From Flagellimonas pacifica (GTDB lineage Bacteria > Bacteroidota > Bacteroidia > Flavobacteriales > Flavobacteriaceae), in assembly GCF_900215465.1 (NCBI RefSeq), contig NZ_OBEH01000008.1, forward strand, positions 1 through 64,000: a DNA stretch of 64,000 bases, read 5' to 3'. The notes beneath the pieces are model-generated. The model worked only from the letters and a program-made list of their open reading frames with translations, made no database searches and was not told where the DNA came from. The translations under genes were made by a program, and so were the position numbers. Every line of letters begins with the position of its first letter. Position 1 is the first letter of the stretch. Positions 43,335 to 50,993 of the stretch are shown here, piece after piece.

Positions 43335-44210
43335 CTATTGTATGTGCTTATGCGCTTTGTATGAGGATCTTACCAGTGCGCCGCTTTCTACATGTCGAAA
43401 GCCCAGTTTTAACCCTATTTCTTCATATTTTTTGAATTGCTCCGGAAGTATGAACTCTTTTACGGGTAGATGTTTTTTGCTAGGCTGTAAATATTGACCT
43501 ATGGTTACCACATCTACATTTACCTCTCTTAAATCTTCCATGGTGCTGATTACTTCTTCTTCCAATTCGCCCAGCCCTAACATAATACCTGACTTGGTAC
43601 GATTGGCACCATTCTTTTTCAAGTAGTCCAAAACACCTAAACTTCTTTCGTACTTGGCTTGAATACGCACTTCCCGGGTAAGTCGTTTTACGGTTTCCAT
43701 ATTATGGGAAATAACTTCTGGGGCTACTTTTAGAATTCGGTCCAAATGGGTTTCAATGCCTTGAAAATCGGGAATCAGGGTTTCAAGAGTTGTTTCAGGG
43801 TTCATTCTTCTGATGGCAGTTACGGTTTCTGCCCATATTATGGATCCCATATCTTTAAGGTCATCTCTATCTACTGAGGTAACTACAGCATGTTTAATGG
43901 CCATAATTTTAATGGAGCGAGCTACTTTTTCGGGCTCTGCCCAATCCACACTTTCGGGCCTTCCTGTTTTAACACCACAAAATCCGCAAGAACGGGTACA
44001 AACGTTTCCGAGAATCATAAAAGTTGCTGTTCCTTCCCCCCAACATTCGCCCATATTAGGACAACTGCCAGATGTGCAAATGGTATGAAGGTCATACTTG
44101 TCCACAAGTCCCCTTAACTGGGTATATTTCTTTCCTGTTGGAAGTTTTACCCTAAGCCATTTGGGTTTTCCTTTTGGTGGTAGAACATTGTCAACAACGG
44201 TTGTGCTCAT
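43335..44210 (-). CDS. lipA: Lipoyl synthase
   Basis: A 291-residue radical-SAM enzyme that inserts two sulfurs into octanoyl-lipoyl domains of 2-oxoacid dehydrogenases and GcvH. Auxiliary cluster ligands Cys45, Cys50 and Cys56 (CTSGSCPNMGEC); radical SAM cluster Cys71, Cys75, Cys78 (CTRSCGFC); C-terminal RSSY motif in GALVRSSYKAH. Length is normal. Followed downstream by a sigma-factor gene in the same direction at 62 bp upstream of its start. Confidence 0.96.
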   Translation of the reverse strand: MSTTVVDNVLPPKGKPKWLRVKLPTGKKYTQLRGLVDKYDLHTICTSGSCPNMGECWGEGTATFMILGNVCTRSCGFCGVKTGRPESVDWAEPEKVARSIKIMAIKHAVVTSVDRDDLKDMGSIIWAETVTAIRRMNPETTLETLIPDFQGIETHLDRILKVAPEVISHNMETVKRLTREVRIQAKYERSLGVLDYLKKNGANRTKSGIMLGLGELEEEVISTMEDLREVNVDVVTIGQYLQPSKKHLPVKEFILPEQFKKYEEIGLKLGFRHVESGALVRSSYKAHKHIQ

Positions 44211-44272
44211 ATCAAAAATTTGATGTGCAAAGATACGAAACTGGGAAGTAAGGAAAGAGTAGGGAGGAGGGG

Positions 44273-44833
44273 TTACTTTTTTTTGATGATCTCCGCTAAA
44301 AGTTTTTTTGCCCGTAAAAGTTTTACTTTAATATTATTAACGGGTTCATTGAGTTCTTTGGCAATTTCGGCATAACTCAATTCATTGAAATACCGTAGGT
44401 TGATGACCTTTTGATAATGGGGTTTTAGTTTTTTAATATCCTGTAAGAGATTGGCGAGGTTTTGTTCTATGATCAATCTATCTTCCACGGAGGGTGATTC
44501 ATCCAAAACTTTTTTCACCGCATCGCCATGGGTATCCATTTCGTCCAAAAGGCTTCTCTTTCTTTTTCTGATGAGGTCTACATGAAGATTTTTGGAGATA
44601 GTGATGAGCCAGGTCTTGAATTCGTAGGCATCGTCATAGGAGTTAATTTTGTCGAAGGCTTTTGAAAATGTTCTGATAGTAATGTCTTCCGCATCGTTTT
44701 CGTTTTTAGTACGGGCAAGTTGAAAAGCATAGACTTCATTCCAAAAAGTATCCAAAAGAAAACTAAAAGCAATTTGATTTCCATCTTTTGCCTTGATTAT
44801 ATTTTCTTTAATGGATAGCTCAGTTTTGTTCAA
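44273..44833 (-). CDS. ECF-type RNA polymerase sigma factor
   Basis: A 186-residue sigma-70 protein. Region 2: IAFSFLLDTFWNEVYAFQLA, ENDAEDITIRTFSKAFDKI, FKTWLITISKNLHVDLIRKR. Region 4: LQDIKKLKPHYQKVINLRYF, NELSYAEIAKELNEPVNNIK. No anti-sigma gene is adjacent; the small Cys-rich membrane protein (44868-45077) lies just upstream on the same strand, 34 bp away. The likely job is housekeeping-type ECF control of unknown genes, as seen next to lipA in many Flavobacteriaceae. Confidence 0.92.
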   Translation of the reverse strand: MNKTELSIKENIIKAKDGNQIAFSFLLDTFWNEVYAFQLARTKNENDAEDITIRTFSKAFDKINSYDDAYEFKTWLITISKNLHVDLIRKRKRSLLDEMDTHGDAVKKVLDESPSVEDRLIIEQNLANLLQDIKKLKPHYQKVINLRYFNELSYAEIAKELNEPVNNIKVKLLRAKKLLAEIIKKK

Positions 44834-44867
44834 AAACCTGATTTTGTAGAATGATTTTTAAAATAGA

Positions 44868-45077
44868 TTACTGTAATTCAGGAACTGTATCTTTTTTGCA
44901 GTCTTGTTCACTGGGAAGTTTTCCGCAAAACCCACATGCTTCACCTTCTTTGTTTAAATAGGGATTTTGACTTGCGCATGTACCTGCAAACTTACCATCC
45001 TTTTTAGACCATATTTTAATTGCGATTCCTGCAAATGCAAGCCCTAAAAGGCCTATGGTCAACAGAACTAACTTCAT
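44868..45077 (-). CDS. Small Cys-rich membrane-anchored protein
   Basis: A 69-residue protein with an N-terminal TM helix (MKLVLLTIGLLGLAFAGIAI) and a 45-residue tail bearing four Cys: GTCASQNP, EACGFCGK and EQDCKK. The Cys spacing suggests disulfides or metal binding outside the membrane. It lies just upstream of the sigma factor gene and could be its membrane partner or a conserved orphan. Family not recognised. Confidence 0.72.
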   Translation of the reverse strand: MKLVLLTIGLLGLAFAGIAIKIWSKKDGKFAGTCASQNPYLNKEGEACGFCGKLPSEQDCKKDTVPELQ

Positions 45078-45148
45078 ACTTCAATTTTGCGCAAAGGTAC
45101 AAAATACCAGACAGGAAGTGAAGTTTGAGGATATTTTAATCGAGGTAT

Positions 45149-45907
45149 TTAATAATTGATGTTTGCAACTATATTTTGAACGGTTGGTGAGGTATTGCCT
45201 CCTTCTGGCTCAATAGTGATATAGCCAATAGCTTTTTCAGCGTATGGGAGTGCCAAAAGCTTGTCCTTATCATCCAATTGTTTGATCACACCCAAGTTGA
45301 CCAATTCCCCGTTTACTTCTGCCCACATCTGAAAACACTTGTTTTCTGGAAGGTTGGGTACATTACTGACATTGATATAGGAAAGTTTTTTAACAGGATT
45401 GATATAAGCTATTGCCTTAAGTTCTTTAGCTTCTTTTTTGCCTTTAAGGGTATATTTTCTAGTATCAGGATTATTAAGAACGATAAATTGGTTTCTTACA
45501 TCTTCCAACTGGTTCTTCATGTTTTCTTCCAAATACTTGATTTTGTTGGTAACCAATGTATTTTCCTGTTGAAGGCTTTTGTTTTGGTTCCAAAAGAAAT
45601 AGGAAGACCCGGCAAAAATCATTATGGCCACACTTGCGGCTACGGCATATCTATATATTTTTCTGCTGGCAACTCTTTCTTTTCTTGCACTATGCAGAAT
45701 GATTTCTTTGAGCCCTTCTGGAGTTTTTCTTGCATATAGCCTTGCGTACGTTTCCAAATTATCTTGGAGCTCATTGTAGGTTTCCCTTACCTCTGGATAC
45801 ATGGTAATGTATCTTTCTGCTTTAAGGGATTCTTCTTTGGTAGAATCACCCAAAAGGTATTTTTCCAGTATATCTGAATCCAAGAATAATTGTACTTTTT
45901 CTTTCAT
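45149..45907 (-). CDS. Anti-sigma factor (RskA-like)
   Basis: A 252-residue membrane protein. The N-terminal cytoplasmic part (about 1-90; LEKYLLGDSTKEESLKAERY) binds the sigma factor, a single TM helix follows (YRYAVAASVAIMIFAGSSYF), then a coiled segment and a periplasmic RskA domain with KKLSYINVSNVPNLPENKCF, QMWAEVNGELVNLGVI and AIGYITIEPEGG. The start overlaps the stop of the sigma factor gene by 4 bp (ATGA), the usual coupled sigma/anti-sigma arrangement. Confidence 0.92.
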   Translation of the reverse strand: MKEKVQLFLDSDILEKYLLGDSTKEESLKAERYITMYPEVRETYNELQDNLETYARLYARKTPEGLKEIILHSARKERVASRKIYRYAVAASVAIMIFAGSSYFFWNQNKSLQQENTLVTNKIKYLEENMKNQLEDVRNQFIVLNNPDTRKYTLKGKKEAKELKAIAYINPVKKLSYINVSNVPNLPENKCFQMWAEVNGELVNLGVIKQLDDKDKLLALPYAEKAIGYITIEPEGGNTSPTVQNIVANINY

Positions 45908-46470
45908 GGCAGTAGTATTAATAATAGGAATATTGTCATTGTGGCACCGTAAATTTTTCCGAGTTCCCTTAAACCAATTTTTAATCTTGATTTGATGGTA
46001 CCTAGCGGAATATCCAGTTCATCACTGGCTTCTTGTTGTGTCATCCCCTGAAAAAACAGGGCTTCCAAAACAATTTGATACTTAGGCTCTATCTTTTCCA
46101 GATTTTCCTGGATGTCCATAAATTCTGGCCTAATGCCGTTTACTCCTAGATTATATACGTCTGAAACGTCTATTTGGACTTCTTTGTCGGATTTATTGTT
46201 AACACTTCTTAACTTATCTATGGCCGTATTTCTGGTAATGCGAAAAAGCCATGTAAAAAGTTTGGCCTTTGACGAGTCATATGAATCGGCCTTTTTCCAG
46301 ATTTTGATAAAGCTTTCTTGAAGAACATCTTGGGCCAAATCTTCATCTCTTACAACCTTTAGTGCCACACCATATAATGTGTCCCCGTAGTTGTCATACA
46401 ACAATGAGATTGCTTTGTCATCTTTTTCGGCAAGTAACGAAACAATATGTTTTTCTATAAGTGTACTCAT
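45904..46470 (-). CDS. ECF-type RNA polymerase sigma factor (SigK-like)
   Basis: A 188-residue sigma factor. Region 2: KAISLLYDNYGDTLYGVALK, EDLAQDVLQESFIKIWKKA, FTWLFRITRNTAIDKLR. Region 4: YQIVLEALFFQGMTQQEASD, LDIPLGTIKSRLKIGLREL. The last residues (TMTIFLLLILLP) are hydrophobic, unusual for a sigma factor, and come from the overlap with the anti-sigma gene; they could be tolerated read-through or a membrane tether. Partner: the RskA-like anti-sigma gene downstream. Confidence 0.93.
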   Translation of the reverse strand: MSTLIEKHIVSLLAEKDDKAISLLYDNYGDTLYGVALKVVRDEDLAQDVLQESFIKIWKKADSYDSSKAKLFTWLFRITRNTAIDKLRSVNNKSDKEVQIDVSDVYNLGVNGIRPEFMDIQENLEKIEPKYQIVLEALFFQGMTQQEASDELDIPLGTIKSRLKIGLRELGKIYGATMTIFLLLILLP

Positions 46471-46631
46471 GAAACTATGGCAAAATTTTGGGGGCTAAAA
46501 TCTAAAATAGGGTTTATATCGTATATAATACAACGCTAAGTTAGGAAAAGGATTATTTGTTGGCGTTTAAATATAGAATAAAGACAAAATACTGATATAA
46601 GTATATATAATTTTGGTTAGTTTGGTTTGGT

Positions 46632-46665
46632 ATAACCCCTGTTATTGTTTCAATGCAGGGGTTAT
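46632..46665. terminator. Inverted repeat overlapping the murB stop codon
   Basis: Stem ataacccctg / caggggttat with a 14-nt loop. A T-rich tract follows on the plus strand (ttttat), but the minus-strand side is not T-rich, so its use as a murB terminator is uncertain. The stop codon of murB lies inside the right arm. Confidence 0.55.
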
Positions 46666-47678
46666 TTTATGATATTGACCTCTGGATGAATACGAATTTT
46701 AAACTTACGGTCCACTTCTTGATGGATGAGTTGTGCAAGTTCAAGTATTTCTGAACCAGTTGCATTACCATAGTTCACAAGGACCAAGGCCTGTTTTTCA
46801 TGAACCCCGGCATCACCAAATCGTTTTCCTTTAAATCCACATTGCTCGATCAACCAGCCCGCTGGAATCTTGAATTGATTTTTGTCAACTTCATATGAAG
46901 GAGCTTCCGGATGCGCTTTTTTAAGCTTTTCAAAGGTCTTTTTGGAAACAACCGGATTTTTAAAGAAACTTCCGCTATTTCCCAGTTCCTTGGGATCTGG
47001 CAATTTACTTTGTCTTATGGCAATCACAGCATTGGACACATCTTTTACGGTAGGGTACACTATTCCATTCCTTTTGAGCTCATCTTCTATGGCTCCGTAA
47101 CCAGTGCTTATTTGATGATTACTTTTGGTCAACTTTAAGTTTACAGAGGTAATAATGTATTTGCCTTTTGCCTCATTTTTGAAAATAGAATCCCTATAGC
47201 CAAATTCACAGGACTTTTTATCAAACTCAACAAGCTCTCCTGTAGCTATTTCCATAGCCGTACAGTTTACAAAAGTATCTTTTAGTTCAACTCCATACGC
47301 CCCAATGTTTTGAATTGGTGCTGTACCAGTGTTTCCAGGAATCAAAGAAAGATTTTCTAAACCTCCATATCCTTGGTCCAGAGACCAAAGTACCAGCTCG
47401 TGCCAATTTTCCCCAGCCATGACTTTAATCACGACCTCATCTTCATTTTCATCCGAAACATCAATCCCTTTAAGGTTTATGTGCATCACCAAAGCTTCAA
47501 TATCTTTGGTGAGCAACATATTGCTACCGCCACTGACAATAAGCTTTTGGGGATAAGCCTTAAGTTTCAATACCTTCTGGAGTTGTGCCAAACCATTGAT
47601 TTCAATAAAAAATTTGGCTTTAACGTCAATACCAAAAGTATTGTGTGATTTAAGAGATATGTTTTCTTGAATGTTCAT
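46662..47678 (-). CDS. murB: UDP-N-acetylenolpyruvoylglucosamine reductase
   Basis: A 338-residue FAD enzyme of peptidoglycan synthesis that makes UDP-MurNAc. Signs: SHNTFGIDVKAKFFIEI at the start, YPQKLIVSGGSNMLLTKDIE (FAD site), LSLIPGNTGTAPIQNIGAYG, YRDSIFKNE and GNSGSFFKNPVVS with the catalytic Ser, plus the type I long insertion. The start shares one base with the aminotransferase stop (TAATG), so translational coupling is likely. Confidence 0.95.
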   Translation of the reverse strand: MNIQENISLKSHNTFGIDVKAKFFIEINGLAQLQKVLKLKAYPQKLIVSGGSNMLLTKDIEALVMHINLKGIDVSDENEDEVVIKVMAGENWHELVLWSLDQGYGGLENLSLIPGNTGTAPIQNIGAYGVELKDTFVNCTAMEIATGELVEFDKKSCEFGYRDSIFKNEAKGKYIITSVNLKLTKSNHQISTGYGAIEDELKRNGIVYPTVKDVSNAVIAIRQSKLPDPKELGNSGSFFKNPVVSKKTFEKLKKAHPEAPSYEVDKNQFKIPAGWLIEQCGFKGKRFGDAGVHEKQALVLVNYGNATGSEILELAQLIHQEVDRKFKIRIHPEVNIIK

Positions 47679-48868
47679 TAACTATTGTACACTTTTAAAG
47701 CCTCACCAAGTATTTGGACCGCTTTTACCAGCTGTTCTTTCTCTAGCACATAAGCTATTCTAATTTGATTTCCTCCTAACCCTTTAGAGGCGTAGAATCC
47801 GGCAGCTGGTGCAACCATGACCGTATTTCCATCCATTTCAAATTTTTCCAAGAGCCATTGCGCAAAATCATCAGAATTTGAAACAGGCAGCTCCACAACA
47901 CAGTAAAAAGCTCCTTGTGGAATCCCTACTTTCACACCATCCAGTTTTTGTAGCTCTGAAATTAAGGTGTTTCTCCGATCTGCATATTCTTTAATGACAT
48001 CATCAAAATACTCTTGTGGAGTTTCCAAAGCAGCTTCACTTGCAATTTGGGCAAATGTGGGAGGGGACAAACGGGCTTGTGCAAATTTTAATGCAGTTTG
48101 TACAACTTCTTTGTTTTTAGATACCAAACAACCAATACGTGCTCCACACATACTATATCTTTTGGAAACAGAGTCCACCACAATGGCATGCTCTTCCAAT
48201 CCGATTTCCTGTAAAATGGAATAATGTTCCCGCCCCTCATACGTAAACTCCCGGTATACCTCATCAGCAACAAGAAAAAGATTATGTTTTTTGACCAAAT
48301 CCGTCAATTGCTGTATTTCCGATTTGCTATAAAGATAACCCGTAGGATTTCCAGGGTTACAAATAAGTATTGCCTTTGTCTTGGGAGATATCAATTTTTC
48401 AAAATCCGCAATAGGAGGCAAAGAAAAATTATTCTCAATAGTTGATACAATGGGAACAACCTTTACTCCAGATGCTGTAGCGAAGCCATTATAGTTTGCA
48501 TAAAAAGGCTCTGGAATAATAATCTCATCATCAGCATCCATAATGGTGCCCATAGCAAAAGAAAGTGCCTCCGACCCTCCTGTGGTCACAATAATATCAT
48601 CGGAAGAAACATTAATGTCGTTTTTTGCGTAATATGCTGCTATTTTTTGTCGATATACCTCAGAACCCTCAGTCATACTATAGGCAAGAACCTCAATAGT
48701 GTGATTCTTTACAGCATCCAAAGCCACCTTTGGGGTTTTAATATCAGGTTGTCCAATATTAAGGTGAATTACGTGGGCACCCCTTTTTTTTGCTGCCTCA
48801 GCATAAGGAACCAATTTGCGAATAGGTGATGCGGGCATCCGAAGCCCCTTTTCAGATATTGACGGCAT
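47678..48868 (-). CDS. PLP-dependent aminotransferase, class I/II (aspartate-type)
   Basis: A 396-residue fold-type I aminotransferase. PLP-binding Lys236 in VVDSVSKRYSMCGARIGCLV; conserved NPGNPTGYLYSKSEI and ADEVYREFTYEGREHYSIL. Near the N-terminus VIHLNIGQPDIKTP fits the subgroup often annotated as AspC or alanine/aspartate aminotransferase. Amino donor and acceptor are not fixed by sequence. Upstream member of a two-gene unit with murB (1-bp overlap). Confidence 0.92.
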   Translation of the reverse strand: MPSISEKGLRMPASPIRKLVPYAEAAKKRGAHVIHLNIGQPDIKTPKVALDAVKNHTIEVLAYSMTEGSEVYRQKIAAYYAKNDINVSSDDIIVTTGGSEALSFAMGTIMDADDEIIIPEPFYANYNGFATASGVKVVPIVSTIENNFSLPPIADFEKLISPKTKAILICNPGNPTGYLYSKSEIQQLTDLVKKHNLFLVADEVYREFTYEGREHYSILQEIGLEEHAIVVDSVSKRYSMCGARIGCLVSKNKEVVQTALKFAQARLSPPTFAQIASEAALETPQEYFDDVIKEYADRRNTLISELQKLDGVKVGIPQGAFYCVVELPVSNSDDFAQWLLEKFEMDGNTVMVAPAAGFYASKGLGGNQIRIAYVLEKEQLVKAVQILGEALKVYNS

Positions 48869-49018
48869 ACATTAAATTTTAGGCAAAAATGGTAAAACCA
48901 AGACTTGCAAACAACACATTTGGGTATTATTTGAAGGGTTAGGGGAATGTTAAATAAAAGATAATGTCAAGGATAATTTTGTATATTTAAGAGGTATAAC
49001 CCTTTAGGAGCAAGCAAA

Positions 49019-50353
49019 TTGAAAAAAAACCTACATCTTCTTTCGTTTCTTTTTGTGTTACTTCCTTTTTTGATTTTGGCACAGAATTTTAGGTTGCCAA
49101 GCAATCAAAAATTTCAAAAGATCAATTTTGAGTTGATCAATAACCTTATGATCATACCTATAGAGGTCAATGGTGCCGATTTAAAGTTTGTGTTGGATTC
49201 TGGGGTGAGCAAACCCATTCTTTTTAATCTTTCAGATACTGATTCGCTACAAATCAACAATGTTTCGGAAGTGACTATTAGGGGGCTTGGAGATGGTGAG
49301 CCTATGAAAGCATTGAGTTCCATGACAAATGTATTTAAGCTAGGGAAAGCTAGGAATTATAATCAAGATCTTTATGTTGTTCTGGACAAGGAAATCAATT
49401 TTTCCACATCTTTGGGTATACCAGTTCATGGAATATTGGGTTATGATCTATTCAGGGATTTTATTGTTGAGGTAAATTATCAGGCACGCCATATTAAGCT
49501 CTATAACCCTAGCTTGTTCAACAAAAAATCGCATAAACGATCACAAACCTTACCAATTTCCATTGAAAATAGGAAAGCCTATGTTAAAGGAACAGTCTTA
49601 ATGAAGGATAAGGATGATGTTCCGGTTAAATTACTTGTAGATACGGGAAGCAGTGATGCTCTTTGGCTTTTTCATGCTCCAGAAAAAGGATTGGAAATAC
49701 CAAATAAGAATTATGAAGATTATCTGGGCAGAGGGTTGAGTGGTGATATATTTGGAAAGCGCACAAAAGTGAGGGGGATTAAAATAGGCGATTTTGAGCT
49801 TAAAGATGCAAAAGCAGCCTTCCCTTATAAGGAATCTTTTGGGTTTATCAAAAAATTAGGAGACCGTAACGGTAGCGTTGGAGGTGAAATTTTAAAACGT
49901 TTCAATATTATTTTTGACTACGGTAATAATCGAGTAACCTTTAAAAAGAATGGGAATTTTAGAGCTCCGTTCCAATATAATTTAGCGGGAATTGCATTGC
50001 AGCACAATGGACTTAGATATATTGCCGAGAGCATAGCTGGTTTTAACGGGGTTGTCAAAAAAGATGATGATTCTTTTGGGAATGTTCAAATTCTATTGGA
50101 GAACAAGACCAGGTTGAGCTTGGTTCCCGAAATTATTGTTTCTGGTATCCGTGCCGGAAGCCCTGCTGCGGAAGCAGGATTACAAGAGGGAGATGTAATA
50201 CTTGCGGTCAATGGAAAGAGAATCCATAAATACAAGTTGCAGGAAGTCTTAAAAATGTTGAACGATAAAGAAGGAAAACGCGTTCGTGTACTTATTGAGC
50301 GCTATAACAGAGACTTGCTGTTCTCTTTCGTTCTAAAAAATGTGTTTGACTAA
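49019..50353 (+). CDS. Retropepsin-like aspartyl protease with PDZ domain
   Basis: A 444-residue exported protein that must start at TTG 49019: the first residues (KKNLHLLSFLFVLLPFLIL AQ) are a signal peptide and no in-frame ATG comes before it. Two retropepsin-like units: FVLDSGVSKPILFNL with Asp60 and LLVDTGSSDALWLF with Asp208, plus HGILGYDLFRDFIVEV and SVGGEILKRFNIIFDYGNN. A PDZ domain covers about 365-440 (SGIRAGSPAAEAGLQEGDVI). A TAATTTTG box at 48974-48981 resembles a -7 element. Likely a periplasmic protease or peptide binder; the first active site reads DSG, not DTG. Confidence 0.9.
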   Translation: MKKNLHLLSFLFVLLPFLILAQNFRLPSNQKFQKINFELINNLMIIPIEVNGADLKFVLDSGVSKPILFNLSDTDSLQINNVSEVTIRGLGDGEPMKALSSMTNVFKLGKARNYNQDLYVVLDKEINFSTSLGIPVHGILGYDLFRDFIVEVNYQARHIKLYNPSLFNKKSHKRSQTLPISIENRKAYVKGTVLMKDKDDVPVKLLVDTGSSDALWLFHAPEKGLEIPNKNYEDYLGRGLSGDIFGKRTKVRGIKIGDFELKDAKAAFPYKESFGFIKKLGDRNGSVGGEILKRFNIIFDYGNNRVTFKKNGNFRAPFQYNLAGIALQHNGLRYIAESIAGFNGVVKKDDDSFGNVQILLENKTRLSLVPEIIVSGIRAGSPAAEAGLQEGDVILAVNGKRIHKYKLQEVLKMLNDKEGKRVRVLIERYNRDLLFSFVLKNVFD

Positions 50354-50384
50354 AAAAGCCCTCCTGAATAAACAGAAAGGCTTT
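50352..50384 (-). terminator. Probable terminator of the DUF1573 gene
   Basis: Stem ggcttt / aaagcc with an 18-nt loop followed by a T-tract when read on the minus strand, 24 bp after the DUF1573 gene stop. Short stem, moderate support. Confidence 0.5.
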
Positions 50385-50407
50385 CCATAAATTATATTTT
50401 TTCTTAC

Positions 50408-50797
50408 CTATTTAGCTCCTTCAGCTTTAACGGTCCCTTTAATTTTAAGGACCTTGGTAGGAGTATCTGCATTAGAAGTTACCGTAATGGCTTTTCTAAT
50501 TGGACCAACTCTTTTGGTATCATACTTTACTTGGATAGAACCCGTCTTTCCTGGTAAAATAGGATCTTCAGGTTTCTTTGGGATGGTACATCCACAGCTA
50601 GACTTTACATTGCTGATTACCAAAGGGACACTACCTGTATTGGTGAATTCGAATATTCGAACACCATCGCTGCCTTTAGCAATTTCACCATAATCAATGG
50701 TCTCGCTCTTAAATTCAATTTTTGCTGTTGCTTCTTGGGCGTAGGTACCTAAAGAAAGAAGCCCAACAAATAACATGAGTACAATTTTTTTCATCAT
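50408..50797 (-). CDS. DUF1573 exported protein
   Basis: A 129-residue exported single Ig-like domain. ATG 50797 (MMKKIVLMLFVGLLSLGTYA) gives a clear signal peptide; the frame extends to 50848 without sense. Domain features: IDYGEIAKGSDGVRIFEFTN, then VISNVKSSCGCTIPKKPEDP with the conserved CGC motif, and a strand VKYDTKRVGPIRKAITVTSN. The DUF1573 family is widespread in Bacteroidota, periplasmic, of unknown function. Confidence 0.88.
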   Translation of the reverse strand: MMKKIVLMLFVGLLSLGTYAQEATAKIEFKSETIDYGEIAKGSDGVRIFEFTNTGSVPLVISNVKSSCGCTIPKKPEDPILPGKTGSIQVKYDTKRVGPIRKAITVTSNADTPTKVLKIKGTVKAEGAK

Positions 50798-50993
50798 TTC
50801 TAGTTTTGGGTGAACTCCAAATGTAAATGTTTTCACACCTGCATCCAAAATTCTTTTGTTATGTAATAACGTTACTTATTTTTGTTTCGTATTTCGAGAT
50901 TGGCTCTCGGCCGAAGAATAGCGTTAATTTAACATTGCGATTTTCCTTCCAAACACCAATCCGGGTCAAAAAAGACAAAAACTATACCGAAAA